64,000 nt of DNA from Mesorhizobium sp. (GTDB lineage Bacteria; Pseudomonadota; Alphaproteobacteria; Rhizobiales; Rhizobiaceae). Below the pieces are notes generated by a model. That model had not been told where the DNA came from and did not search any database. It worked only from the letters and a program-made list of their open reading frames with translations. A program made the translations under genes and the position numbers. The stretch spans positions 1 through 64,000 of the forward strand of contig SUGL01000010.1 in NCBI GenBank assembly GCA_004963905.1. Reading direction: 5' to 3'. Every line of letters starts with the position of its first letter. Position 1 is the stretch's first letter. This document shows positions 42,540 to 54,280 of this stretch, in pieces.

Positions 42540-43617
42540 CTTTTCGAGGCCCCTGCGGCTCCATGCCCGGCGTCATCGCCGGCGCGGTCAAGGGAAGCGA
42601 TATTCGAACCAGTGTGCCCGCCCCAGGCGAGCTTTCCACCGTGCATTCTCCCCCGGCAAGCTCGGCGAACTCTGCCATGCCGATCAGCCCGAAATGCCCC
42701 GGCCTGGAAGTGGCGCGGTCAAAACCGCGTCCGTCGTCCCGGATATCGACGAGGAGCCTACCACCGGCTCCAGTCCCCTCCACGACAGCATCAAACCGGA
42801 CCTGCCGCGCCTTCGCGTGCGCCTCGATGTTGCGCAAAGCCTCGCCAACGATGCGCTGAACCGTCGTCGCGTGGTCCTGCAGCCCGACGCGGGCTCCGTC
42901 ATCGATATTCACGGAGACCTCGGCGCCGGTCTGGCGCGCGAAGTCCGAGAGCATTCCCTCGACATCCGAGCCCAGTTCGAGCTCGTCGGGCATCCTGAGC
43001 CGTGCGATGGCATCGCGCGCCCGCGCCAGGCCGTTGATCGCCGCTTCCTCGGCAATCGCGAGCCCATCCGAAACGCGGGCAGGATCGGTCGCCAGAAAAT
43101 GCCGCGTCAGGCGGATCTGCGTCAGCAAGGCGATGATCGAATGCACGAGCGTGTCGTGGAGGTCGCGTGCCAGGCGAAGCCGCGTTCGCGCAAGCGAGGC
43201 GAAGCGCACCTCGGAGTTGGCCGCTTCGAGCTGCTGCTCCATCAGGCGTCGGGCGCGCCTTTCGCTTTCGAACATGATCTCGGCCTGGCGCGCCGTGAAG
43301 TCGGGCATCGCAATCACGACGTAGTGCGATTGATCGCTGTTCCACAAGACGACCGCGGTGACCGGACGATCGAGCCCCGGCAGTTCCGCCCGCACGCCCG
43401 ACAAGGCGATCAGATCGCGGCGTCCTCCGGAAAGCGCGGCCATTTCGGCCTCCATGCCGACCAGCAGCGGGCACAGGCAGCAGTCCGCGCCGATGGCGGG
43501 AAGCCACTCGACCAGATGTCCCACTTTCTGCTGAACCGTTCTGTCGGCCCGCAAAACGGCGAGCCCTATGACATCGGCTTGCGCGGCCGGCAGTAATTCT
43601 GTGCCGAGGTCGATCAT
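42532..43617 (-). CDS. Cytosolic NarL-type sensor histidine kinase
   Basis: A 361-residue kinase with no membrane segment. Residues 1-125 form a PAS-like sensory region with a cysteine cluster (ADCCLCPLL). HisKA_3 follows with H154 (ARDLHDTLVHSI), then HATPase_c (EALRNIEAHA, DIRDDGRGFD, FGLIGMAEFAELAGG). The start at 43617 is chosen because the longer frame runs antisense into the XRE gene. It probably phosphorylates the regulator encoded next to it. A CC-x-C cluster hints at redox or metal sensing, as a guess. Confidence 0.88.
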   Translation of the reverse strand: MIDLGTELLPAAQADVIGLAVLRADRTVQQKVGHLVEWLPAIGADCCLCPLLVGMEAEMAALSGGRRDLIALSGVRAELPGLDRPVTAVVLWNSDQSHYVVIAMPDFTARQAEIMFESERRARRLMEQQLEAANSEVRFASLARTRLRLARDLHDTLVHSIIALLTQIRLTRHFLATDPARVSDGLAIAEEAAINGLARARDAIARLRMPDELELGSDVEGMLSDFARQTGAEVSVNIDDGARVGLQDHATTVQRIVGEALRNIEAHAKARQVRFDAVVEGTGAGGRLLVDIRDDGRGFDRATSRPGHFGLIGMAEFAELAGGECTVESSPGAGTLVRISLPLTAPAMTPGMEPQGPRKDD

Positions 43618-43684
43618 TCGTTCCCACAAACCAGCCACAAGACACGGCCCGTCCACTTTGACGTAAGCCCGAACCGGCCGCAAA

Positions 43685-43730
43685 CGAATATGACTTTCGT
43701 CATCATCGTCCCTGACTTTCGCCAGATGTC
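43685..43730. promoter_or_regulatory. Two-palindrome operator module, copy B
   Basis: ATGAC-TTTC-GTCAT (43690-43703) and CTGAC-TTTC-GCCAG (43712-43725), starts 22 bases apart, as in copy A (39736-39781). It lies in the gap between the divergent kinase and XRE genes. Confidence 0.72.
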
Positions 43731-43764
43731 TTTCCCAAACGAAGAGGCTAGATCGGAAGCCGAT

Positions 43765-44190
43765 ATGAAGCTCAACGTGCAATTCATCAAGCATCCAGGC
43801 GCCAGGGAGCGCATGGTGGTGTTGCCGGAATCCCAGTTCCGCGCGCTTAAGCGGACGGCGATGGCAAGCCTGACCGACCTTGGCGATCTTGCCGGCAACA
43901 GCCCGCTGCCCAAGCGCGTGTTGGACAAAATCGCCGGCGGCGAGAATCCGGTTCGCGCCGTCAGGGTATTGCGCGGCCTGAGCGGAAGGCAACTCGCTGC
44001 TCAGGCGGGGATAACGCCCAGCATGCTGTCGCAGATAGAGCGCAGTGGAAAGACAGCCTCCACCAAGACCCTCAAGACCATCGCACGCATCCTGGATGTA
44101 CCCCTGGATACCATCTCGCCCGTTCTCTCCGCCGGAGCGCGCGATATATTGACCAATACCAGCAGGCCGGTGGCCTGGATTTTGACCTGA
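43765..44190 (+). CDS. XRE-family regulator with N-terminal extension
   Basis: A 141-residue protein. Residues 1-70 are a non-HTH leader (MKLNVQFIKHPGARERMVVL), and residues 70-130 an HTH_3 (LRGLSGRQLAAQAGITPSML, SQIERSGKTASTKTLKTIAR). The ATG at 43765 is chosen because an earlier ATG at 43690 lies within operator copy B. The N-terminal part resembles RelB/antitoxin-like leaders of some XRE proteins, but no toxin gene is adjacent. Divergent from the two-component system and probably in the same regulon. Confidence 0.82.
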   Translation: MKLNVQFIKHPGARERMVVLPESQFRALKRTAMASLTDLGDLAGNSPLPKRVLDKIAGGENPVRAVRVLRGLSGRQLAAQAGITPSMLSQIERSGKTASTKTLKTIARILDVPLDTISPVLSAGARDILTNTSRPVAWILT

Positions 44191-44494
44191 GCGATCGAGA
44201 TCACGCGGAAAATTCGCCGGCGATCTCGGTTCCACGTTGCCAGCCGTCCCCCGTTTCCGCATTCCGGTAGCGAGCCGGCGCAGCGCCCTTGAAGCGATGG
44301 CGCTTCTGGCGCAACGCTTCGGATTGAATTAGCATCCGGTGATCGAAGCTCCGGCCGCAATCCAGGAAGATGCGGCAAGCGCAGCGCAGGGAGCGAAGCC
44401 GGGGGCGGCGATCAAATGCCGAGCGCTGATCCAAGCGCGACTGGCATCCGAAACGCATCCGGCGGCAAAGGCCATGCGTGGCCGGGAGGAGCCA
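44191..44494. other. Intergenic region without recognised gene
   Basis: About 300 bases between the XRE gene and the VOC gene. Overlapping frames exist on both strands but none shows family features. I see no clear promoter or terminator. Confidence 0.45.
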
Positions 44495-45076
44495 ATGCAG
44501 AAACTGCAATCGCAAGGCGTCCATCACATCACGCTGGTCGGCGCCGGTCGCCGAACCTCGATCGATTTCTGGGAAGGCGTGCTCGGCATGCCCTTCATCT
44601 TCGAACAGCCCAATCTCGACAAGGCGAGCGAAAGCCACCTCTATTTCGATCCGGGCGATGGCCGGCTGATCACCGTCTTCACCGACGAGAGCCGCAGCCC
44701 GGTGAAGCGACGCACGCCGACCGATATCGGCTGCGTCCACCATATCGCGTTCTCGGTCTCGAGGGTGACCTTCCTGCAGGCGGTCGCCCGGCTCGACGAG
44801 CGCGGCATCAAGCACAGCGGCGTCAAGGATCGCGGCTTCATGGATTCGATCTATTTCGAGGATCCACTCGGCCTGCTGATCGAGCTTGCCTCCTACCGCT
44901 TCGAGCCGCCGGCCGGCTTCAGCCATGCCGACGTGCTCATGGCGGCGCACAAGATCCGCGTCGCGCGCGGCGACTACAATATCGCCGAGGTGCATCTTGC
45001 CGACGCCATCCAGGCGCTGATCGAGCGGTCGCGCGAGACATTGTCCGAGGACCGCGCGGCGAAGAATCCATACTGA
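44495..45076 (+). CDS. VOC-family (ring-cleavage dioxygenase-like) protein
   Basis: A 193-residue protein with two VOC halves: QGVHHITLVGAGRRTSIDFW (first metal-ligand histidine) and IGCVHHIAFSVSRVTFLQAV followed by SIYFEDPLGLLIELAS. These are the usual His-His-Glu ligands of extradiol dioxygenase-like proteins. GGAGGAG upstream sets the ATG at 44495. The C-terminal helix is unusual for the family. It is followed by the GST-type gene after 22 bases. Confidence 0.85.
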   Translation: MQKLQSQGVHHITLVGAGRRTSIDFWEGVLGMPFIFEQPNLDKASESHLYFDPGDGRLITVFTDESRSPVKRRTPTDIGCVHHIAFSVSRVTFLQAVARLDERGIKHSGVKDRGFMDSIYFEDPLGLLIELASYRFEPPAGFSHADVLMAAHKIRVARGDYNIAEVHLADAIQALIERSRETLSEDRAAKNPY

Positions 45077-45098
45077 ACAGGTCAGAGGGAGGACCAAG

Positions 45099-45962
45099 AT
45101 GGCAAAGGCAGCCACAAAGGGAACGAAGAAGGCCGCGGTGAAGGCAAAGGCAACAACCGCCGCCAAGGTGTCGGCCAAGGCAGCCAAGCCCTCGGCGAAG
45201 GCGACGGCCAAAGCCACGCCTAAAGCGACGGCTAAAGCCGCGCCTGCCAAGGCGAAGCCGGCCAAGAAACCCGCGGTCAAGCTCAGCATGTTGCGGCCGA
45301 GCGTCAACAACATGACGGTCCGGGTTTTCGCGCGCGCGGCCGGGCTCGATCATGCCGAGACCGACGCTTGGGGCCAGACACGCACGCCCGAATTCCTGGC
45401 GCGCAATCCAGCGCACCTGACGCCGATGATCGAAGACAAGGGGCTGCCGCGCGGCGTGCTTTGGGAAAGCTGCGCCATCATGCAGTATCTCGCCAACAAG
45501 CACGGGCTAGAGAAATTCTATCCGAAAGCGCCGGCCAAGCGCGCGATGATCGACAGCGCCATGTTCTATCTGGTCGGCACGCTCTATCCCTATGTGGCTA
45601 GAGCCACCTATCCGGCGCTCGGCTTTCCGCAGTATGCCGGCGAGGTCGGCCACAGCGACGCCCATCCCGACAAGAAATCGGAGGCGCAGAAGGCGGCCGC
45701 CGCAGCGATCGCCGAGCCGCTGGAGGTGTTTCACAGCTTCTTCAGGGACGGCAAGCCGTTCATCGGCGGCAACAATCCGTCGATCGCCGACATCCGTCTG
45801 GCGGCGACGCTCGAGTTCCTGGCCGTCATCGACTACGCGCTGCCCAAATGGGCGAAGGACTATATGGCGGCGATCGAGAAGAAGCTCGGCAAGGCCTATG
45901 CGGAGCCGGCCGGCGACGTGCGCGGCTATATCGCCCATGTGAAGACGCAGGCGACGGCCTAA
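45099..45962 (+). CDS. Glutathione S-transferase with histone-H1-like N-terminus
   Basis: A 287-residue protein. Residues 1-62 are a lysine/alanine-rich tail of PAKAKPAKK-type repeats resembling histone H1 or bacterial H1-like proteins. Residues 65-145 are a thioredoxin-like GST-N domain (FARAAGLDHAETDAWGQTRT, NPAHLTPMIEDKG, WESCAIMQYLANKHG), and the rest a GST-C domain (GGNNPSIADIRLAATLEFL). The basic tail could bind nucleic acid or the membrane surface. GST function is inferred. Confidence 0.85.
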   Translation: MAKAATKGTKKAAVKAKATTAAKVSAKAAKPSAKATAKATPKATAKAAPAKAKPAKKPAVKLSMLRPSVNNMTVRVFARAAGLDHAETDAWGQTRTPEFLARNPAHLTPMIEDKGLPRGVLWESCAIMQYLANKHGLEKFYPKAPAKRAMIDSAMFYLVGTLYPYVARATYPALGFPQYAGEVGHSDAHPDKKSEAQKAAAAAIAEPLEVFHSFFRDGKPFIGGNNPSIADIRLAATLEFLAVIDYALPKWAKDYMAAIEKKLGKAYAEPAGDVRGYIAHVKTQATA

Positions 45963-45993
45963 AGCGCGACGCGTCGAACGGATCGAAGCGACG

Positions 45994-46036
45994 CATGTTG
46001 TCTTCCCAAAACCGCCGCACACTTATGGGCGACATG
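45994..46036. repeat. Palindromic intergenic repeat, ATGTCG type
   Basis: CATGTTGTCTTCCCAAAA ... TTATGGGCGACATG, preceded by an AAAGCGCGACGCG arm at 45961. Similar to the unit at 41731-41773. Confidence 0.65.
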
Positions 46037-46314
46037 CACTGAGAAAACCGCGGAGTTAGGGATTCGTTAACCAAAGCCCTGTCTAGTGTCTCGGTCCTCG
46101 TCGCGACCACGGATGTACTGGCGCGATTGCCGAGGCGAAGGAAAGGTCGGCTCAGCGCCGGCCTTTTGCTTTTCCGGCGACGGCGGTGCCGGGATCACCA
46201 CAGCATGATCTTGGCGATTTTGCCGGGGCCGGCCGGGTCGAAATCCTATTGTCATCCTCCTCGTTGATCGTACCATGCCGTCAGGCGAACGGGCGAAAGC
46301 GAGGAGGACTAGCG

Positions 46315-46683
46315 ATGAGAGGCATGGCAGGATATTCGGCGATTGTCGGCGCGCTGCTGGTGCTGGCCCTTCCGGCGAATGCCGCGTCGCTCAACACCAT
46401 GAACGAGGTCGGTGTCGCCCTGCAGGCGTGCTGGACCCCGCCTGCCAACTCCGAAAATTCCTCGGTCACCTTGAGCTTCAGCTTCAAGCGCGACGGCACG
46501 CTGATCGGCCCGCCGAAGCCAACGGCCATCAAGGTCAGCGGCGATGACAAGGCGCGCCAGGCCTATGTCGACGCGGCGACGGCCGCCTTACGCAATTGCC
46601 TGCCGCTCAGCTTCTCGCCGGCCCTGGCGCAAGGAATTGCCGGCAACGTCTTTACGCTTCAGTTCAATTCGCCGAAGAAGTAA
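46315..46683 (+). CDS. Small secreted protein
   Basis: A 122-residue protein with a signal peptide (YSAIVGALLVLALPANAAS) and a mature domain resembling the energy-transducer-like TonB C-terminal fold (SVTLSFSFKRDGTLIGPPKP then ALRNCLPLSFS). Two cysteines (QACWTPP, RNCLPL). GAGGAGGAC upstream supports the start. Periplasmic; role unknown. Confidence 0.75.
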   Translation: MRGMAGYSAIVGALLVLALPANAASLNTMNEVGVALQACWTPPANSENSSVTLSFSFKRDGTLIGPPKPTAIKVSGDDKARQAYVDAATAALRNCLPLSFSPALAQGIAGNVFTLQFNSPKK

Positions 46684-46782
46684 GGCTCAAGCAAGTTAAG
46701 CGGTCGGTGGAATTGCCGATCGGCTCGAACTATTGTTTAGACGCAATCCCGACCGGAAGACCGTTACACACTTTTCCTAAAG

Positions 46783-46882
46783 CATGTCTCCCGAAAGTGG
46801 AAACCGGTTTCGGGACAAAGACATGCGCAAAATCAAAAGCTAAAGCGCATGGAGCGAATCCGAGGGATCGCAACGCGCTTTA
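46783..46882. repeat. Palindromic intergenic repeat, ATGTCT type, with AAAGCGC arm
   Basis: CATGTCTCCCGAAAGTGG ... CGGGACAAAGACATG (46783-46825) followed by TAAAGCGC ... GCGCTTTA. It is the longest of the ATGTC-type units in the window and fits the rhizobial RIME-like family. Confidence 0.72.
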
Positions 46883-46906
46883 GAATTGCTCCGGGACGAA
46901 ACCGCA

Positions 46907-47128
46907 TCACGTCGGATTGCGGCTGCGCCGGTCGGTCAGGTGCTTTTCCAGTTCGGGCATCTCGAAGACATAGTCGCTCCACGCCGATTCCGGAATTTGC
47001 CCGGCCAGATAGCATTCCAGCAGCAGATTTTGCTCAGGCGTGAGATGCCTCGGCGCCCGCTCGTGATCCAGTCCAAGCGAATGGATCAGGTTCCTGGTCA
47101 GGCCAGAGACGGTGAAGTGAACAGACAT
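46907..47128 (-). CDS. Small hypothetical protein
   Basis: A 73-residue protein (MSVHFTVSGLTRNLIHSLGL, EQNLLLECYLAGQIPESAWS). Short acidic helices near the C-terminus. Homologues of this kind appear in rhizobial genomes without known function. GGGAGACTGAAG upstream of the ATG. Confidence 0.6.
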   Translation of the reverse strand: MSVHFTVSGLTRNLIHSLGLDHERAPRHLTPEQNLLLECYLAGQIPESAWSDYVFEMPELEKHLTDRRSRNPT

Positions 47129-47427
47129 CTTCAGTCTCCCTTGCGTCGTGCCGACAACGTCAAATGCCGGCCAAAAGTTTCATCAGCACCCCGTGATCGC
47201 GGGCGGCAAGGCGGCTGACACTGGCTCAGGCCGTTCGGAAAAGTTTTTCGACCACTGTCTCAATCTTGAGATGAAACCGTAATATTCATTTTACAATGTC
47301 GAGCATAACACTCATAGTGTGAAGATTTGATTTGGTATTTATACCTTAGGAGCGTGACGATAAACTTATTTAGCCAAAGCTTATTTGCGTTATAGCTTGT
47401 ATTTCGCTTGGGCAGGGTCGACAGCCA
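47129..47427. other. AT-rich intergenic region
   Basis: About 300 bases between divergent genes. 47270-47410 is markedly AT-rich (TTGATTTGGTATTTATACC, AAACTTATTTAGCC) against the local GC-rich background. It should hold the promoters of both neighbours, but I could not fix a -35/-10 pair. Confidence 0.45.
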
Positions 47428-48348
47428 ATGGCATGTCTGCGGTTCTTCAAGGTTTCGCTTCTGGCTGTTACTGCCTTGCTGGCGTTGGCAACAGTGTCCT
47501 ACGCTGACGGTTGCAGCGCGCTCAAAAGCCAGATGCTTGGCGGCGGGCGCGGCTCGGCCAACCCGGAACTTGCCCAACTGCGGCGGCAACTCGCCGCGAT
47601 CCAGGGCATCGAAAGACAGCGCCGCTGTACCGCCAGCAGCGCGATGGGCGGCTTCTTCAACGCCTGCGCCGACCTCGCTAGAAGCAAGGCCGAGGTACAG
47701 CGCCGGATCGCCTCCATCGGTGGTCCCGGCCGCGACGACCTGCAGGCGAGATATGTCGCGCTGGGCTGCCAGTCCGCGCCCAAGCGGCAGTCGGCGGAAC
47801 CGAAGCAATCCTCCGGCACGACGTTCGGCGGCAATGCGATGCTGTTTTGCGTGCGCCTTTCGGACGGCTACTTCTTTCCGGCGCCGAACTCGCAATTCGC
47901 GCAAGGAGCCGATCTCAAGGACACGGTCGATCAGTGCCGCTATATCTGCGACGATCCGGGCGTCGACCTCTATACGCTGAGCGATCCGAACCTCGAGACC
48001 GACCAGATGGTCGCGGTCGAGACGCGCAAGCCGTACACCGAGCTTGCAGCCGCTTTCCGGTATCGCGACGACGCCAATTTCAAATCTTGCGATCTCAAGC
48101 GTTACCATCAGCGCGTGGCCGAGCTCAGAGCGCGCACCGTGACCCCGGGCAACATGCAAAACGCCATAATCCCGCTGCCGACGGCAAAACCCGATCTGGC
48201 GACGGTTTCGGACATTCCGGCGGCCACCGATGCCGGGCGCCATGCGGACGCGGCCAAGGCCGGAGCGGCGCAAGACCAGACAACGACCAGATCGGCCGGA
48301 CCGCGGCCGGTGCGAGTGGTCGGCCCAGCCTTTTTCCCGGCGGATTGA
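47428..48348 (+). CDS. DUF2865 family secreted protein
   Basis: A 306-residue protein with a signal peptide (SLLAVTALLALATVSYADG) and the DUF2865 pattern: CSALKSQMLGGGRGSANPEL, NAMLFCVRLSDGYFFPAPNS, then DQCRYICDDPGVDLYTLSDP and MVAVETRKPYTELAAAFRYR. Conserved cysteines suggest disulfides in the periplasm. The C-terminus is a low-complexity tail. The ATG at 47428 lies 27 bases before the signal's hydrophobic core. Function unknown; restricted to alphaproteobacteria as far as I know. Confidence 0.88.
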   Translation: MACLRFFKVSLLAVTALLALATVSYADGCSALKSQMLGGGRGSANPELAQLRRQLAAIQGIERQRRCTASSAMGGFFNACADLARSKAEVQRRIASIGGPGRDDLQARYVALGCQSAPKRQSAEPKQSSGTTFGGNAMLFCVRLSDGYFFPAPNSQFAQGADLKDTVDQCRYICDDPGVDLYTLSDPNLETDQMVAVETRKPYTELAAAFRYRDDANFKSCDLKRYHQRVAELRARTVTPGNMQNAIIPLPTAKPDLATVSDIPAATDAGRHADAAKAGAAQDQTTTRSAGPRPVRVVGPAFFPAD

Positions 48349-48496
48349 TCATCCGGCGGCTTCCGGGGCTTTCGAGGCGCCGGGTCCGGACAAAAGACCG
48401 CGACGCGCTCCCGGGATTGCGCCAGGCGCGTCGCACTGAGACGGATTCAGGTCCCCAAGACCGCGGTTCGGGGATTCCGTGAAACGCTGAACCGCT

Positions 48497-48844
48497 CTAG
48501 TCGCAGACGACACGATAGCGCTTGCCGGGCTCGCTGACATTCCTGCATGCGAGCGCCTTCTCCGGCTGGGAGGATGCATCGGGCGAGTCCGGCTGAAAGG
48601 CCGGCCTTGTCGAAGCCGGCCTGAAATGCCTTCGGCTGGACGGGCTGGCCGGCGCGCTCGGCGGCAGAGGAAACACGTCCAATGCAATCTGCCGCGAGGC
48701 GGTCGTTCCCGGCGGGGCCTTGTCCCAGATGCGCCTGACGTCCATCCGGCTTGGAATGACAACCGTGCCGTCGTCGCTGCGCGTGCAGCCGCTTGCCGCC
48801 AGCAGCGCCGGGCAGAGAACAAAAGTCAGCATTCGACCAAGCAT
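48497..48844 (-). CDS. Putative lipoprotein
   Basis: A 115-residue protein. The signal is MLTFVLCPALLAASGC with lipobox AASGC, so the cysteine becomes the lipid anchor. The mature part is proline/serine-rich with two cysteines near the end (ALACRNVSE, YRVVCD). The start at 48844 (MLGRMLTFV) is preferred to 48859. Function unknown. Confidence 0.68.
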   Translation of the reverse strand: MLGRMLTFVLCPALLAASGCTRSDDGTVVIPSRMDVRRIWDKAPPGTTASRQIALDVFPLPPSAPASPSSRRHFRPASTRPAFQPDSPDASSQPEKALACRNVSEPGKRYRVVCD

Positions 48845-48982
48845 CGGCAATACCCCCACCGATTTTATAGCCCGGCAGCGGTGGGTCCGCCAATGGACGG
48901 ATTACCGCATCGGGCATGGGACCAGCGTCCTACCGAGGCGCGTCGCTCTGAAACGGGGTGAGGCGGCGCGGCTTTGTTCGTG

Positions 48983-49023
48983 CATGTCGCTCGAAGCCGC
49001 CGCATGGTTTTGGACGACACGCG
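48983..49023. repeat. Palindromic intergenic repeat, ATGTCG type (degenerate)
   Basis: CATGTCGCTCGAAGC ... TTTTGGACGACACG, a degraded copy of the unit seen at 9275 and 41731. Confidence 0.55.
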
Positions 49024-49132
49024 TTAACGGCACCGGGGGTGTTCGGTTGCGAATCGTTAAGGTTAGCGGATCGTTAATGCTTGTCGGGCACATTCCGCCG
49101 ACGAACCGGCGAGGTTCGGCCTGGGGGTAGGG

Positions 49133-52504
<3,372 letters not shown>

Positions 52505-52905
52505 ATCGGTTCATCGTTTCACGGAAACGCCGAACCGCTCTAACTCTTTGTTTTCACGCAATTCAGGGCGGAAAACCGCTCACACTTTTCCTGGAATTGC
52601 TCCAAAAGCTAATCCAGGAAAATGCGCGGCGGCTGAAGCTTCTTCCAACCCGGTCGACCGCCGGCGCGCTTCCGCCAGCGGGCCGTCTGATCGCTTTACG
52701 CGGACGTATGGTGTGATCGCACCATACCAAAGCGGAGGCCAAGCCAAGACAATGGTCCTTGTCGATTCCGCCCCTCGGTTACGGGCGGGAGCAGCGACCG
52801 CCGGCAAGGAACAGCGTCGACTCTACCCCAACGGACCTGTTTTCGGCGATGGCTATGCCATGATCCGCTCTGGCATTCGGGCAACGCGCTCTCGTCCGGA
52901 TTTTA
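52505..52905. other. Intergenic region, possible small RNA locus
   Basis: No frame here shows family features. A short palindromic repeat occupies 52558-52600, and the stretch ends in a strong terminator with no obvious coding gene upstream of it, which would fit a small RNA. I could not define its promoter. Confidence 0.35.
52558..52600. repeat. Short palindromic intergenic repeat (GCAATTCA type)
   Basis: GCAATTCAGGGCGGAAAA ... TTTTCCTGGAATTGC, the same arrangement as 4012-4055. Confidence 0.65.
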
Positions 52906-52908
52906 TTT

Positions 52909-52946
52909 CCCGGCGGCCGATATTTCGGCCGCCGGGATAATTTTTT
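52909..52946 (+). terminator. Strong rho-independent terminator
   Basis: Perfect 12-bp stem CCCGGCGGCCGA-TATT-TCGGCCGCCGGG followed four bases later by TTTTTT. It separates the hybrid kinase region from the pst operon. Confidence 0.88.
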
Positions 52947-53049
52947 ATTCAAAGGTCAGACAAGTTACTGATTCCCGCGGCAAACTCCGGCTGGTCCGTG
53001 AAGGCTGCGGCAGGCTCCCTCCAGACATCCCTGTTCGGACGTTACCGGG

Positions 53050-53078
53050 CTGACACGAAACTGTCATCCAACTGTAAT
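53050..53078 (+). promoter_or_regulatory. Pho box upstream of pstS
   Basis: Three half-sites every 11 bases: CTGACAC (53050), CTGTCAT (53061) and CTGTAAT (53072), matching the PhoB direct-repeat pattern CTGTCAT-N4-CTGTCAT. About 80 bases before the pstS start. Confidence 0.88.
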
Positions 53079-53155
53079 AATCGAAGGCTATGCCCTCCCC
53101 GGGCGCCGGCAGAAGACGGTGCCAAGAGACCATATTCCGAACAGGAGCAGGCCAC

Positions 53156-54214
53156 ATGAGACATTTCATCCGCTCGGCGGCCGTTGCGATTGCAATGGCT
53201 ACGGCGTCCACGCTCACCCTGTCCGCCGCTTGGGCTGCGGACATCTCCGGTGCCGGCGCCACTTTCCCCTATCCGATCTACGCGAAGTGGGCTGACGCCT
53301 ACAAGAAGGAGACCGGCATCGGCCTCAACTATCAGTCGATCGGTTCCGGCGGCGGCATCAAGCAGATCAAGGCCAAGACCGTGACCTTCGGCGCTACCGA
53401 TGCGCCGCTCAAGGGCGACGACCTCAAGTCGACCGGTCTCGCGCAGTTCCCGATGGTGATGGGCGGCATCGTTCCGGTCGTCAACCTCGAAGGCGTCAAG
53501 CCGGGCGAGCTGGTGCTGGACGGCCCGACGCTGGCCGACATCTTCGCCGGCAAGATCACCAACTGGAACGACGAGGCGATCAAGAAGCTCAATCCCAAGA
53601 TCAAGCTGCCCGACCAGGCGATCGCGGTCGTCCACCGTTCCGACGGCTCGGGCACCACGTTCAACTTCAGCTACTATCTGGCCGACGTCAGCGCCGACTG
53701 GAAGTCGAAGGTCGGCGTGAACACCGCGCTCGAGTGGCCGGTGGGTATCGGCGCCAAGGGCAACGAAGGCGTCGCCAACAACGTCTCGCAGACCGGCGGC
53801 GCGATCGGCTATGTCGAGTATGCCTATGCCAAGCAGAACAAGCTCACCTATGCCGACATGGTCAACAAGGACGGCAAGAAGGTCGAGCCGACCGCCAAGG
53901 CGTTCTCGGCCGCTGCGGCCAATGCCGACTGGAGCTCGCAGCCGGGCTACGGCGTCATCCTGGCCAACCAGGCCGGCGCTGAATCCTGGCCGATGACGTC
54001 GGCCACCTGGATCCTCGTCTACCAGAAGCCGGACGATGCGGCGGCCACGACCGAAGCGCTCAAGTTCTTCGCCTGGTCCTATGCCAAGGGCGACAAGATG
54101 GCCGCCGAGCTCGACTACGTTCCGATGCCCGACAAGGTCGTGAAGAGCGTCGAGGAAATGTGGGGCAAGGACATCGTCGACAGCAACGGCAAGCCGCTCT
54201 ACTCCGGCATGTAA
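53156..54214 (+). CDS. pstS: Phosphate ABC transporter substrate-binding protein PstS
   Basis: A 352-residue periplasmic protein with a signal peptide cleaved near AAWA-AD. The mature start [20 protein letters not shown] and the phosphate-binding segments ([35 protein letters not shown]) are typical. It captures phosphate and delivers it to PstCA. A Pho box precedes it, so it is induced by phosphate starvation. The start has AGGAG 9 bases upstream. Confidence 0.95.
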   Translation: MRHFIRSAAVAIAMATASTLTLSAAWAADISGAGATFPYPIYAKWADAYKKETGIGLNYQSIGSGGGIKQIKAKTVTFGATDAPLKGDDLKSTGLAQFPMVMGGIVPVVNLEGVKPGELVLDGPTLADIFAGKITNWNDEAIKKLNPKIKLPDQAIAVVHRSDGSGTTFNFSYYLADVSADWKSKVGVNTALEWPVGIGAKGNEGVANNVSQTGGAIGYVEYAYAKQNKLTYADMVNKDGKKVEPTAKAFSAAAANADWSSQPGYGVILANQAGAESWPMTSATWILVYQKPDDAAATTEALKFFAWSYAKGDKMAAELDYVPMPDKVVKSVEEMWGKDIVDSNGKPLYSGM

Positions 54215-54228
54215 TTCCTACCGAATGA

Positions 54229-54262
54229 GGAGGGCGCTCCGGCGCCCTCCTGTCTTTCTTTC
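54229..54262 (+). terminator. Stem-loop between pstS and pstC
   Basis: GGAGGGCGC-TCCG-GCGCCCTCC followed by a T-rich tail. It likely lets only some transcripts continue into pstC, so more PstS than membrane subunits is made. Confidence 0.8.
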
Positions 54263-54280
54263 GAAATGCGAGGGGGCTCG

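Noticed and set aside
43618..44262. N-terminal extension of the sensor kinase frame
   Set aside because: It is antisense to the XRE gene and crosses operator copy B; the start at 43617 fits the family.
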